Below, piece by piece: positions 28,642 through 36,986 of a stretch of DNA of 41,705 bases. How positions within the stretch are numbered: position 1 is the first letter of the stretch; each line of letters starts with the position of its first letter. Position numbers and translations under genes: made by a program. Location of the stretch: the NCBI GenBank assembly GCA_026416115.1, contig JAOAFU010000075.1, positions 1-41,705 of the forward strand, given 5' to 3'. Source of the DNA: Bacteroidales bacterium. Its GTDB lineage: Bacteria; Bacteroidota; Bacteroidia; Bacteroidales; DTGW01. The notes under the pieces are model-generated. The model did no database searches. It saw only the letters and a list, made by a program, of their open reading frames with translations, and was not told where the DNA came from.

Positions 28642-29415
28642 TTAATTACGTATTTTATTTTCGTTTGAAGAAAAATTGTTAAAATTTTCACAATATTTTT
28701 CAACCACTAATGCATTATTTGAAAATTCGGGTACAATAGGGGCTTGGTCGGGTGTAAAACAGTATTCAAGCACATCATCAAGCCCATTCTTCTTTAATCT
28801 ATGCCGTTGTGCTGCTTTTTCGATATACCCTAAAATATCTTCTTTCGCAAGCGACCAAAGATCTGTTGAAGCAATAGTACTGTCGCATACGGTATAATAA
28901 ACACCTGTCTCTAATAATCTCTCTGCAAGAGCACCAGCAAAGATGGTATCTTCTAAACTAAACCTATCTTTCCATCCTGCACAAAAAATCACTACAGGAT
29001 GCTTTTGATTAACAAGAAAATCGGTTAGTGCACTTATATTTAAAAACGAACCAACTACCACCTTATAAGATTTTTCGGCCATATGGATGGCCTGTGTACC
29101 GTTGGTAGTACTGTATACTAGAACTTTTCCATTTACAACTTCAGGCGTAAAATTAAACGGCGAATTACCAAGATCGGCAAAACTACATTTTATTCCATCC
29201 CGTTCGGCAGCAACCAGAAATCCCCTTTTTTTATACAGATGAGCTTCTTCGACAGTTTGAACTGGAATAATCTGACTTACTCCATTTATAAAAGCTGTAC
29301 AAATAGCTGTTGTTGCACGAAGGATATCCACAATTACAACAATAGCCTCATCGTTGTGAAAACGATGATACATGGCTGGCGAAAAACAAACCTCAACAGG
29401 TAATTTATCTATCAT
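28642..29415 (-). CDS. comB: 2-phosphosulfolactate phosphatase (ComB family)
   Basis: A 257-residue Mg-dependent phosphatase of the ComB family, which removes phosphate from 2-phosphosulfolactate to give sulfolactate. Family blocks: VVIVDILRATTAICTAF (about 25-41), FLVAAERDG, LGNSPFNF, VLVYSTTNGTQAIHMAE, and VVIFCAGWKDRFSLEDTIFAGAL. Coenzyme M synthesis is the classic role in methanogens, but bacteria with ComB use sulfolactate differently. ComA (phosphosulfolactate synthase) is not in the window. It starts 13 bases after gcvT on the same strand. Whether it really acts on sulfolactate here is unproven. Confidence 0.85.
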   Translation of the reverse strand: MIDKLPVEVCFSPAMYHRFHNDEAIVVIVDILRATTAICTAFINGVSQIIPVQTVEEAHLYKKRGFLVAAERDGIKCSFADLGNSPFNFTPEVVNGKVLVYSTTNGTQAIHMAEKSYKVVVGSFLNISALTDFLVNQKHPVVIFCAGWKDRFSLEDTIFAGALAERLLETGVYYTVCDSTIASTDLWSLAKEDILGYIEKAAQRHRLKKNGLDDVLEYCFTPDQAPIVPEFSNNALVVEKYCENFNNFSSNENKIRN

Positions 29416-29428
29416 AGCTTTAGATTGC

Positions 29429-30550
29429 TTATTTCAATACTCCCGATGACACAAAAGGCATATCGGTAATCTGGGCTTTAAGCATTTTGCCTCTTATTTC
29501 GATATATATTTCCTGTCCTAATATTTCGTAACCAGCTGAGACATAACCCATGCCTATCCCTTCTTTCAAAACTGGCGATAGGGTACCACTAGTTACAATA
29601 CCAATTGTTTCTCCATTCATATTTTTAATATTGTACCCATGGCGGGGTATCCCTTTATCGATCATGCGAAATCCCACTCGACGACGATTAACACCTTTAT
29701 TTTTCTGTTCTAGAAGCAAATCTTTGTCTATAAAATTTTTATACGATTCAAACTTAACAATCCACCCCAAATTTGCCTCAATGGGCGAAGTAGTATCATC
29801 AATGTCGTTTCCATACAAACAATACCCCATTTCGAGCCTAAGTGTATCGCGCGCTCCTAGTCCAGCTGGTTTCATACCAATGGGATGACCACTCTCAAAA
29901 ATTGCATCCCAAATAACTTCAGCATACTTTTTGTCGAAGTATATTTCGAACCCTCCTGCACCAGTATAACCAGTAGCCGAAATAATCACATCACGTACAC
30001 CAGCAAACACATCTTGTACAAAAGTATAATATTTTAAGTCATCCAATTTTACACCAGTCAGTGGCTGCAGAACATTTACTGCCAATGGTCCCTGAATAGC
30101 TAACTGAGCAAAACTATCCGATACATTATTTAATTCTACGCCAAAAGAATTTTGCTGAAGTAACCAATTCCAATCCTTGTCAATATTAGAAGCATTAACT
30201 ACCAACAAATATCTGTCGCCGCTAAACCTGTAAACTAATATATCGTCGACAATTCCGCCCTTCCCATTAGGAAAACAAGAATATTGAACTTTTCCGTCGT
30301 AAAGTTTTGAAACATCGTTTGTAGTAACATACTGTAGAAAATCTAAAGCATGCTTCCCTTCTACCCAAATTTCTCCCATGTGAGATACATCGAAGACTCC
30401 AGCACATTGTCTTACAGTGAGATGTTCGTCGGTTATTCCAGAATATTCTACAGGCATATAAAAACCCGCAAAGGGTACCATCTTTGCCCCCATTGCTATA
30501 TGTCTTTCGGCAAATGGGGTGAATTTAAGCTCTTGTTGCGGCTTGTCCAT
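29429..30550 (-). CDS. gcvT: Aminomethyltransferase, glycine cleavage system T protein
   Basis: A 373-residue tetrahydrofolate-dependent protein that releases ammonia and forms methylene-THF from the aminomethyl group carried by the H protein. Recognisable blocks: [84 protein letters not shown] and the C-terminal [21 protein letters not shown]. Complete and normal in length. The other cleavage genes (gcvH, gcvP) are elsewhere. Serine and glycine metabolism link it to the serC-serA genes downstream. Confidence 0.97.
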   Translation of the reverse strand: MDKPQQELKFTPFAERHIAMGAKMVPFAGFYMPVEYSGITDEHLTVRQCAGVFDVSHMGEIWVEGKHALDFLQYVTTNDVSKLYDGKVQYSCFPNGKGGIVDDILVYRFSGDRYLLVVNASNIDKDWNWLLQQNSFGVELNNVSDSFAQLAIQGPLAVNVLQPLTGVKLDDLKYYTFVQDVFAGVRDVIISATGYTGAGGFEIYFDKKYAEVIWDAIFESGHPIGMKPAGLGARDTLRLEMGYCLYGNDIDDTTSPIEANLGWIVKFESYKNFIDKDLLLEQKNKGVNRRRVGFRMIDKGIPRHGYNIKNMNGETIGIVTSGTLSPVLKEGIGMGYVSAGYEILGQEIYIEIRGKMLKAQITDMPFVSSGVLK

Positions 30551-30568
30551 TTCTTTAGTTTAAAGCTG

Positions 30569-30576
30569 CAAATTTA
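30569..30576 (-). promoter_or_regulatory. Bacteroidota -7 promoter box for gcvT-comB
   Basis: TAAATTTG on the minus strand is an exact TAnnTTTG, 18 nt before the ATG, giving a leader of about 12 nt. Confidence 0.42.
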
Positions 30577-30791
30577 TACAATTATACACAATTCGGTATC
30601 CTAACATAAAATTAGCTCAAAAATCGTAATGAAAATTTAAATAAAGCGTTATTATTCTGAAATGCAAGATAGGTTAGTCAATAAAGATATCAAATTCATA
30701 TAGTACAAATAAAAATATATGGCACGACAAATTTCGTCAAATATCCAAACATTAACTTATTTTGTAGGTTCTTTGTTTTAAAAGTTTTCGC

Positions 30792-31607
30792 ATGAGAATA
30801 GTTATAGTTTTTCTTTTACTTGGAAGTATTTACAACACCTATAGCCAATCGCCAAACTTCATACAACAAATTGACGAATTACAAGCTCAAATCCGATATT
30901 TAAGCAACGACTCCGATCGGATAGTATTGGGACAAAAAATTTGTCAGTTGTTGTCGGAATGGTTAAAAAACGAAACAACATTTAATGAAACGTCACGACC
31001 CAAGCACGTGGGTAGGGTAAACTCGCCTGATAAAAGATTCAATGTTTTTACTTTTAATATTCCTCTAATTGATGGCACGCATCGATTTGCCGGCATAATT
31101 CAGATGCGTCCAAAAGATGGGTTATGCAAAATATATATACTTAATGATATCTCGAAACAATACGAATCACGCCCCGTTTTTGAACAATTCTTGCCCGAAC
31201 GCTGGTATGGCAGCCTTTATTACGAAATTATACCGCGTAAGGTTGAAGACAAAAAAATATATGTTCTGCTTGGCTCATGTTTAAACAATAGCTTATTTAC
31301 TAACAAAAAAATTATCGAAACCCTTTGGTTCGACGAGAACGAAAATCCAATTTTTGGCTTTCCCTTGTTCGATTATGGGTTAAAGGTTCAGTCGAGGGTA
31401 ATATTTGAATATACTATTATGGCACAAATGTCGATACATTACAATAAAAAGCTCGATATGATCATTTTTGATCATTTGGCACCCTCCTCACCTTTGTATA
31501 CAAATAACTACAAATTTTACGGCCCTGACGCTTCGTACGATGGATTTAAATTTAAAGATGGTCTTTGGCGTTTCTGGCCCAACATAAACCCTTATTCTCG
31601 AAGATGA
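30792..31607 (+). CDS. Conserved secreted protein of unknown function
   Basis: A 271-residue protein with a clear signal peptide (1-18, VIVFLLLGSIYNTYSQ). No known domain is recognised, but the body (YGSLYYEIIPRKVEDKKIYVLLGSCLNNSLFTNKKIIETLWFDENENPIFG, in pieces, and IIFDHLAPSSPLYTNNYKFYGPDASYDGFKFKDGLW) resembles hypothetical exported proteins I have seen in Bacteroidales. It is rich in aromatic residues and probably beta-sheet. No lipobox Cys, so periplasmic or secreted. It stands between the divergent gcvT and the convergent BtuG-like gene and has a near-consensus -7 box upstream. Confidence 0.7.
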   Translation: MRIVIVFLLLGSIYNTYSQSPNFIQQIDELQAQIRYLSNDSDRIVLGQKICQLLSEWLKNETTFNETSRPKHVGRVNSPDKRFNVFTFNIPLIDGTHRFAGIIQMRPKDGLCKIYILNDISKQYESRPVFEQFLPERWYGSLYYEIIPRKVEDKKIYVLLGSCLNNSLFTNKKIIETLWFDENENPIFGFPLFDYGLKVQSRVIFEYTIMAQMSIHYNKKLDMIIFDHLAPSSPLYTNNYKFYGPDASYDGFKFKDGLWRFWPNINPYSRR

Positions 31608-31608
31608 A

Positions 31609-31649
31609 AGTCCCGCCATTGATTTGCCATGATCGTTTTCGGCGGGACT
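31609..31649. repeat. 9-bp inverted repeat between convergent genes
   Basis: AGTCCCGCC (31609-31617) and GGCGGGACT (31641-31649) are perfect arms around 23 nt. It begins 2 bases after the stop of the secreted-protein gene. No T run follows on either strand, so it is not a standard terminator but may protect or end both transcripts. Confidence 0.5.
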
Positions 31650-31676
31650 CTCGGGTATAGAGAGGGTAACAATCGC

Positions 31677-32774
31677 TTAGTTAGGGAAAACTGCCGCTTT
31701 GGGTATTATGCCAACCGTATAGGATTTAATCTTTTGGCCCGATGCACTATAACGAGTCATCTCTCCACTTGATACATAATCCTTCGCATCGAAAACATAT
31801 ATTTCGCCATTAGTCGGATTGACCGAAAAACCATAAAAATAACCTTCGATGATAGGTGCCGATTCGAGATTTGTGGCATCAATACTAAACTTCCAAATAC
31901 CATTAAACCCAAAACCTGCCCCATAATACAGTGCATCCTTATCCTTATTAATCGCTATCATGCTCGGATGATAGTTCTTACCAATCGTATATGTTGCTAA
32001 TACTTTATAGGAATTAACATCGATTTTTACCAATGAAGAAGGCTTGTCGTTTTCGCTATTACTCCAATCAGAGACGCCCGAACATAATACCCAGAGATAA
32101 CCATTTTTGTCTTTCACCATGTGCTGAGGATTATGCCCAACAACTATTCTTTTTTCAACCTTTAAAGTCGAGGGATCAAATATAACCAGGGTAGAATCTA
32201 CCCCCCAACCACCTCCATTGGCTATCCACAATTTTTTGTTAATCTCTGCTATTCCTTCTGGTCCCGCACCAATAGCAATGGTAGTGTCAACTTTCAAAGT
32301 TGTTACATCAAAAATAGCTAAGCAACCATTAAATCCATCACCCCATTGAGTTACGTAACCTTTATTTTGATAAAAGGCAACAAAACGAGGACTCATCAAG
32401 TTTTCAACCACACCTGCCTGCTTAAAATCGTCGGCATTTACTACTTCAATTTTGTTTGAATTGTTTACTACTAAATAAGCCTTACCCTTATAAATGGACA
32501 TAGACTGTAATACATCGCCCAACGGTCGACCATTTGTCGAACTGAAGATATCCTCTTTTACGCTATCGGTTGAAAAGCTTAAAAAAGCAACCGTTGCATT
32601 TGAATGTCCAAATGTACCTTCGTGAAGTATGAAGGCTCCATTTGAATATAAACCTGCTGGTTTCTCATTATCGTCTTCAGTACAGGCAGCAAAAAACAAC
32701 AACGAAAACACTGTGTAATACAATAAACTCTTTTTTTTCATAGGGTTCATTTTTAAATTATTAATAATTTTCAT
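31677..32774 (-). CDS. btuG: BtuG-like cobalamin-binding surface lipoprotein (DUF5074, YncE-type beta-propeller)
   Basis: A 365-residue lipoprotein. After two possible upstream starts comes MKKKSLLYYTVFSLLFFAAC with lipobox Cys31, then an acidic TEDDNE stretch that in Bacteroidota acts as a surface-export signal. The rest is a seven-bladed propeller: SMSIYKGKAYLVVNNSNKIEVVNADDF, LWIANGGGWGVDSTLVIFDPSTLKVEKRI, LWVLCSG, DALYYGAGFGFNGIWKF and IYVFDAKDYV. In Bacteroides, BtuG proteins of this type bind B12 at the surface and pass it to BtuB. The start overlaps the receptor stop as ATGA (32771-32774), so the pair is coupled; a start at MKKK is the alternative. The riboswitch upstream supports B12 as ligand. 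Confidence 0.88.
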   Translation of the reverse strand: MKIINNLKMNPMKKKSLLYYTVFSLLFFAACTEDDNEKPAGLYSNGAFILHEGTFGHSNATVAFLSFSTDSVKEDIFSSTNGRPLGDVLQSMSIYKGKAYLVVNNSNKIEVVNADDFKQAGVVENLMSPRFVAFYQNKGYVTQWGDGFNGCLAIFDVTTLKVDTTIAIGAGPEGIAEINKKLWIANGGGWGVDSTLVIFDPSTLKVEKRIVVGHNPQHMVKDKNGYLWVLCSGVSDWSNSENDKPSSLVKIDVNSYKVLATYTIGKNYHPSMIAINKDKDALYYGAGFGFNGIWKFSIDATNLESAPIIEGYFYGFSVNPTNGEIYVFDAKDYVSSGEMTRYSASGQKIKSYTVGIIPKAAVFPN

Positions 32775-34678
32775 GGCTTAGCTGAAAAATCCAATGTAAG
32801 GGTCAACAAATAGTTGCGCATGGGCATAGCATAATATTGTCGCACCTGATATAGTTCGTTCCATAAATTATTAATTCTTAGCTGGAGGTTTGTTTTTAGA
32901 TAACTAGTATTAAAAGTTATACCTAAAAACAAATCGGCGACTTGAAAATCTGGTAATCGTTTTCCAAGCGAATACCTAACTCCTGTATAATTATGAATAT
33001 AACCTAATGTCATATTTTTGTATACAAACGCTTGACTAAGATTTGCCTTGTAAATGGGCACATAATCGGGAGGATAGTTACTCCAAACACCGTTGTTCTG
33101 GAGTGTTCTGGCGTGTGTATACTGATAGCTCACTGTCGTTAAAGTACGAAAATTTGTAAGTTCGCAAATCGATTTAACCTTTAGCTCAAAGCCTTCCGAC
33201 TTTCCTTTTGATTTATTTACTGGTTGCCATTTACCACTTATCTCATTGGGTTGCCAAATTATCCAATTGCTGATATAATTGTAAAAAAACGATTGAGAAG
33301 ATTCTAAATTTATCAAACCCCAAACAACAGCATGTTGCTGTAATGATACTTCCCCTGACCATCCCTTCTCTGGTTTAAGATTGGGATTTCCCTTGGCAAA
33401 AGCATCCTCTTTCCAAAACAGATCGTTAAGAGTGGGTATTCGATAGTTCTTCGAAAAATTTGATGAAAAACGAAGGTATTGGCTAATCTTATACTCAAAA
33501 CCAGCGCTGTAGACTATAGGTACAAAATATGTGACATATTCCTGTCGACAACCGATCATAAAATTAGCACGTTTGCCGATGTTTTCAACTTTATATTGCA
33601 GAAACAAGGCTGTGCGATTACGGGTAGGTTTATCGGTCGAATAGCCTTCTGAAAAAGCTACATCGTAGGTATGATTAAACCCTACTTGTATCCACTGATT
33701 TTTCAGAAACCAAAGTCTTGTTTCTAATTCGGTTACATACGAACGCGAATTATTGTTTGTAGCTTCTTGACTAGGATCGAAATAAAGAATCTTATTGTAC
33801 ACGTAGGCATTTCGGATTGAAAAAACAACAGCCGAATCGACGTATTTCCATTGAACATTCATCAGAAAATTATCATCATCTTGATGTGTTAGATTAGGAT
33901 TCGAACTAGTCATCATCGTTTGAATATCCTTTCCATAATGCTGAATCCAACACGAAGCCTTCAATACCGAACGATTCGATGTTCTAAAAAACAGCTGTGG
34001 CATAAAGCCGTACTGCTTCATTCCTGCATTGGTCTGTCGAATAGTTCGCTGATAATAATCGGCTGTATTTTTAAAAGGAAAATCATTGTCCGATTCTTGA
34101 AAAAATACCTTTAACCCCGAAGCCAATCGATTATTTCCCATTTTAAACCCAACTCCCATGCTTTTATTACCAAAGCTACCCAGCGAAGGGGAGACCCAAA
34201 TATGGTTAGGCTGTTGAATGAATCCAGAACTTCCGAGATGAACGATTCCGGTCATCGTTCCACTCCCATAGTTTACCCCCGATCCCCCATATTGAATCGA
34301 GGCGTTGTCGAGAAAACAAGCAGGAACGACCGAAAGATTAAACTGTCCGTTCATTGGGCTTTGCAAGTTAATCTCTTCCCAAACAACAGCAGTGTGCGAA
34401 GCCGAAAGCCCCCTCACCGAGACAGTTGATAAACCACCTGGTCCATAATTATTAACATTAAGTCCAGCATAAGTGAGTAATTCGGGCAAAGCAAGATTTC
34501 GTCCCGCGCGAAGAATAAAGGTATCGAGCGACTGCACTTGAGTTCCAATCGACAGTACTTCGAATCGAGGCTTAGTTACATGAACTGCATCAATATTGTA
34601 TACGCTGTCGATACCCTCGGCAAAACCAAAACTACATGCAAAATGCGCAAAAAAAAGTATAACCCAAAAATACTTCAT
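32771..34678 (-). CDS. btuB: TonB-dependent outer-membrane cobalamin receptor (BtuB-like)
   Basis: A 635-residue receptor. A signal peptide (1-20, FAHFACSFGFAEG) precedes a plug domain (about 25-140) with LALPELLTYAGLNVNNYGPGGLSTVSVRGL and SASHTAVVWEEINLQSPMNG, then a 22-stranded-type barrel ending in LLTLTLDF followed by SAKP. Internal blocks FSSNFSKNYRIPTLNDLFW and NPNLKPEKGWSGEVSLQ are typical of vitamin and siderophore receptors. The carboxypeptidase-like domain of SusC receptors is absent. Assignment to B12 rests on the cobalamin riboswitch upstream and the coupled BtuG-like gene. The inner-membrane transporter BtuFCD is not in the window. Confidence 0.9.
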   Translation of the reverse strand: MKYFWVILFFAHFACSFGFAEGIDSVYNIDAVHVTKPRFEVLSIGTQVQSLDTFILRAGRNLALPELLTYAGLNVNNYGPGGLSTVSVRGLSASHTAVVWEEINLQSPMNGQFNLSVVPACFLDNASIQYGGSGVNYGSGTMTGIVHLGSSGFIQQPNHIWVSPSLGSFGNKSMGVGFKMGNNRLASGLKVFFQESDNDFPFKNTADYYQRTIRQTNAGMKQYGFMPQLFFRTSNRSVLKASCWIQHYGKDIQTMMTSSNPNLTHQDDDNFLMNVQWKYVDSAVVFSIRNAYVYNKILYFDPSQEATNNNSRSYVTELETRLWFLKNQWIQVGFNHTYDVAFSEGYSTDKPTRNRTALFLQYKVENIGKRANFMIGCRQEYVTYFVPIVYSAGFEYKISQYLRFSSNFSKNYRIPTLNDLFWKEDAFAKGNPNLKPEKGWSGEVSLQQHAVVWGLINLESSQSFFYNYISNWIIWQPNEISGKWQPVNKSKGKSEGFELKVKSICELTNFRTLTTVSYQYTHARTLQNNGVWSNYPPDYVPIYKANLSQAFVYKNMTLGYIHNYTGVRYSLGKRLPDFQVADLFLGITFNTSYLKTNLQLRINNLWNELYQVRQYYAMPMRNYLLTLTLDFSAKP

Positions 34679-34712
34679 TGTTACAAATGATTAACCATAA
34701 TCATTCGTAACA
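34679..34712 (-). promoter_or_regulatory. 15-bp hairpin abutting the btuB start codon (probable riboswitch expression platform)
   Basis: Arms 34679-34693 and 34698-34712 pair over 15 positions (14 Watson-Crick and one G-U in the minus-strand RNA) with a 4-nt loop UGGU. The ATG at 34676-34678 follows with no gap, so the hairpin would cover the ribosome landing site. It lies about 80 nt past the cobalamin aptamer. Confidence 0.55.
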
Positions 34713-34716
34713 TTTC

Positions 34717-34757
34717 GGAAAAAGTAAAATAGAACCGATGGGAAAAGTAGTTCTATT
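34717..34757 (-). terminator. Candidate attenuator hairpin between the riboswitch and btuB
   Basis: On the minus strand AATAGAAC (34757-34750) pairs with GTTCTATT (34735-34728), followed by a T-rich tract. It is placed where a riboswitch-controlled terminator would be, but the stem is AT-rich and the loop is 14 nt. Confidence 0.4.
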
Positions 34758-34790
34758 CTTTGCTTTTCACCCGAAAGCTACGAACCTAAA

Positions 34791-34961
34791 GTATTGGTAG
34801 GTCTTCTGGCTTTCCTGACTTTTGACGCCTTCCCATCCTCATGTGGACAGTGGCTGAGGGGTCAAAAGTACTTCCCTGATTTGCAGGAACAGGATTACAG
34901 CTGCGGGGACAGCTCCGGCTTCTCACCGGATTCCCTATTAATCCCTCATGGGAACCAATAC
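34791..34961 (-). promoter_or_regulatory. Cobalamin (B12) riboswitch aptamer
   Basis: On the minus strand the closing stem is GTATTGGT/ACCAATAC (34961-34954 with 34798-34791). The conserved core is unmistakable: GGGAATCCGGTGAGAAGCCG, then GAGCTGTCCCCGCAGCTGTAA, the B12 box GCCACTG (34854-34848), GGGAAGGCGTC, and the end CAGGAAAGCCAGAAGACC. It controls btuB-btuG. A -7 box lies just upstream, so transcription starts a few nt before or at the aptamer. Confidence 0.96.
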
Positions 34962-34965
34962 ATCG

Positions 34966-34999
34966 CAAAAATAATTATTTTTCGTTTCCTGCTTACAAA
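34966..34999 (-). promoter_or_regulatory. Bacteroidota promoter (-33 TTTG, -7 TATTTTTG) for the riboswitch-btuB-btuG transcript
   Basis: TTTG (34999-34996) is followed after 22 nt by TATTTTTG (34973-34966) on the minus strand. The rest of the 34962-35153 gap is AT-rich and otherwise holds only a plus-strand TAATTTTG at 35046-35053 that could serve the HMA gene. Confidence 0.55.
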
Positions 35000-35153
35000 T
35001 TTTTATGAACACTTATTAAAAACTACTAATGATAATGGAATGGCTTAATTTTGCAGTTTCACGATGTTGATTAAATATTTATCCAACAAATAAGTTTCAA
35101 AAAAACATTAGAATTTTGCATTATTATTGTAAAAGAGCTTAAATAAAAGAATT

Positions 35154-35363
35154 ATGCCAACGATGAAATTCAAAACCAATATCCGCTGTAGCGGTTGTAA
35201 AGCAAAAGTAGCCGCTATCCTTAATCAGGAATCGGGCATTACATACTGGGATGTCGATTTGAATGATCCCGAACGCATTTTAATTGTCGAAGCTGATAGT
35301 ATTGCCGATGAACAAATAATTGAGCTGGTTAAAAAAGCAGGCTACACTGCTACTAAGTTCTGA
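35154..35363 (+). CDS. Heavy-metal-associated (HMA) domain protein, copper-chaperone-like
   Basis: A 69-residue single-domain protein with the ferredoxin-like HMA fold: FKTNIRCSGCKAKV carries the metal-binding C-x-x-C (Cys12 and Cys15), followed by WDVDLNDPERILIVEA and IIELVKKAGYTATKF. The CSGC variant is common in Bacteroidota and differs from the MxCxxC of CopZ in lacking the Met two residues before the first Cys. It may carry copper or another thiophilic metal, but no P-type ATPase is nearby. Its last 11 bases overlap the end of the convergent CCA-adding-enzyme gene. Confidence 0.85.
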   Translation: MPTMKFKTNIRCSGCKAKVAAILNQESGITYWDVDLNDPERILIVEADSIADEQIIELVKKAGYTATKF

Positions 35364-36789
35364 CAGTAGGTTTTAATCCCATTTCTTCGGCTTTTCGAAT
35401 CAGAAACTCATATGCTGCATCATACTCGTTAGGAATAATTCCATCGAGTATAGCATCTTTTATAGCATTTTTAAGTATTCCTACTAATTTCGAAGGCGGA
35501 ATATTAAAAATTCTTACAATTTCATTTCCATCGATTGGTGGCTGAAAATTTCGAATTCTATCTTTCTCTTCTATTTCCTTAAGTTTCTGACGAACAAGCT
35601 TAAAGTTTTCGAGATAAATTTCCCTTAACTTTTGGTTTTTAGAAGTAATATCGGCTTCGCACAATAACATAAGGTCTTCGATATCATTTCCGGCATCAAA
35701 AAGCAAACGCCTAACAGCCGAATCGGTAACCTCTTCTTTGGCAAGTACAATGGGACGAAGATGAAGGCCAACAAGTTTTTGAACATAACGCATTTTATCG
35801 TGTAAAGGCAATCGAAAACGCTTAAAAATACTGGGCACCATTTTTTGGCCAACAAATTCATGTCCATGAAAGGTCCACCCCGTCTGAGGTGTATATCGCT
35901 TAGTAATAGGTTTGGCAATATCGTGCAAAAGAGCCGACCATCTGAGCCATATATTATCCGACCTACGCGCTACGTTATCGAGTACTTCGAGGGTATGCCT
36001 AAAATTATCTTTGTGCGAGTGCCCCTCAATGTTCTCAACCCCTTTTAAGGCCTCAAGTTCTGGAAAAATTATCGATAAAAGTCCTGTTTCGCTAAGCAAA
36101 TAAAAACCTATCGATGGAGTATTGGCAGCAATTATCTTATTAAGTTCGTCTGTGACTCGTTCCATCGAGACAATCTCAATACGTTGGCAATTTTTCTTAA
36201 TCCCTGCCAAAGTGTCGGGGTGTATGTCAAAATTTAACTGAGTAGCAAAACGGATTGCCCGCATCATTCTCAACGGATCGTCGGAGAAAGTTATATCGGG
36301 GTTGGTTGGAGTTCGAATGATACGATCGTGCAAATCCTGAATTCCATTAAAAGGATCGATCAAAAGCCCAAAATCTTCAGGATTTAAACTAAATGCCATT
36401 GCGTTGATTGTAAAATCTCTGCGTAACTGATCGTCTTTTAGTGAGCCCTCTTCGACCAATGGTTTTCGCGAGTGTGGCTGGTAAGATTCCTTTCGAGCAC
36501 CAACAAACTCTATTTCATAATTGCGCCAACGAATCATGGCTGTTCCAAAATTTTCGTATACGGTAATCCCCTTTTTTATTTTAAGTTCAGCAGCTACCCT
36601 TCGAGCAAAGTCGGGTCCGTTGCCCAAGACCACAACATCGATATCCTTACACTTCTTGCCCAATAAGGTATCGCGAACAAAACCACCAATTACATAGGCT
36701 TTTCGATTTTCTTCAGCTGCTACTTTAGAAATAACCTGAAAAATCCTATTATTTAGAACCGTTCCCTTATCGTCATGACCGGCCACCAT
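35353..36789 (-). CDS. cca: CCA tRNA nucleotidyltransferase / poly(A) polymerase family, with HD domain
   Basis: A 478-residue class II nucleotidyltransferase that adds or repairs the tRNA 3' CCA end. The head domain has GGFVRD (35-40) and the metal-binding DID (49-51), GARKESYQPHSRKP and RRDFTINAMAF. The RNA-binding neck (about 150-240, DDPLRMMRAIRFATQLNF) follows. An HD phosphohydrolase-type domain (about 250-370; HDIAKPITKRYTPQTGWTFHGHEFVG) is present, which in related enzymes trims cyclic phosphates. Since tmRNA here lacks an encoded CCA, this activity is needed at least for it. Poly(A) polymerase activity cannot be excluded from sequence alone. Confidence 0.92.
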   Translation of the reverse strand: MVAGHDDKGTVLNNRIFQVISKVAAEENRKAYVIGGFVRDTLLGKKCKDIDVVVLGNGPDFARRVAAELKIKKGITVYENFGTAMIRWRNYEIEFVGARKESYQPHSRKPLVEEGSLKDDQLRRDFTINAMAFSLNPEDFGLLIDPFNGIQDLHDRIIRTPTNPDITFSDDPLRMMRAIRFATQLNFDIHPDTLAGIKKNCQRIEIVSMERVTDELNKIIAANTPSIGFYLLSETGLLSIIFPELEALKGVENIEGHSHKDNFRHTLEVLDNVARRSDNIWLRWSALLHDIAKPITKRYTPQTGWTFHGHEFVGQKMVPSIFKRFRLPLHDKMRYVQKLVGLHLRPIVLAKEEVTDSAVRRLLFDAGNDIEDLMLLCEADITSKNQKLREIYLENFKLVRQKLKEIEEKDRIRNFQPPIDGNEIVRIFNIPPSKLVGILKNAIKDAILDGIIPNEYDAAYEFLIRKAEEMGLKPTVRT

Positions 36790-36971
36790 GAATATCTATA
36801 TTTTAATTAAATTTTATTTACTTCTCTTTATTATTCGCGCAAAAATAGCTATATTTAATTTTTAAACCTGTTCTGCAAAACTATTTTATAAATACTTGAC
36901 GGATAGTTTATTTGAGAATGGCATATAATTTGTCTACAAAAAATATAGATATATAAATATATTAATAATTA

Positions 36972-36979
36972 TAATTTTG
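36972..36979 (+). promoter_or_regulatory. Bacteroidota -7 promoter box close to the thioredoxin start
   Basis: TAATTTTG matches TAnnTTTG exactly but ends only 7 nt before the ATG at 36987. If used, the mRNA would be leaderless or nearly so. Confidence 0.3.
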
Positions 36980-36986
36980 TAAAACT

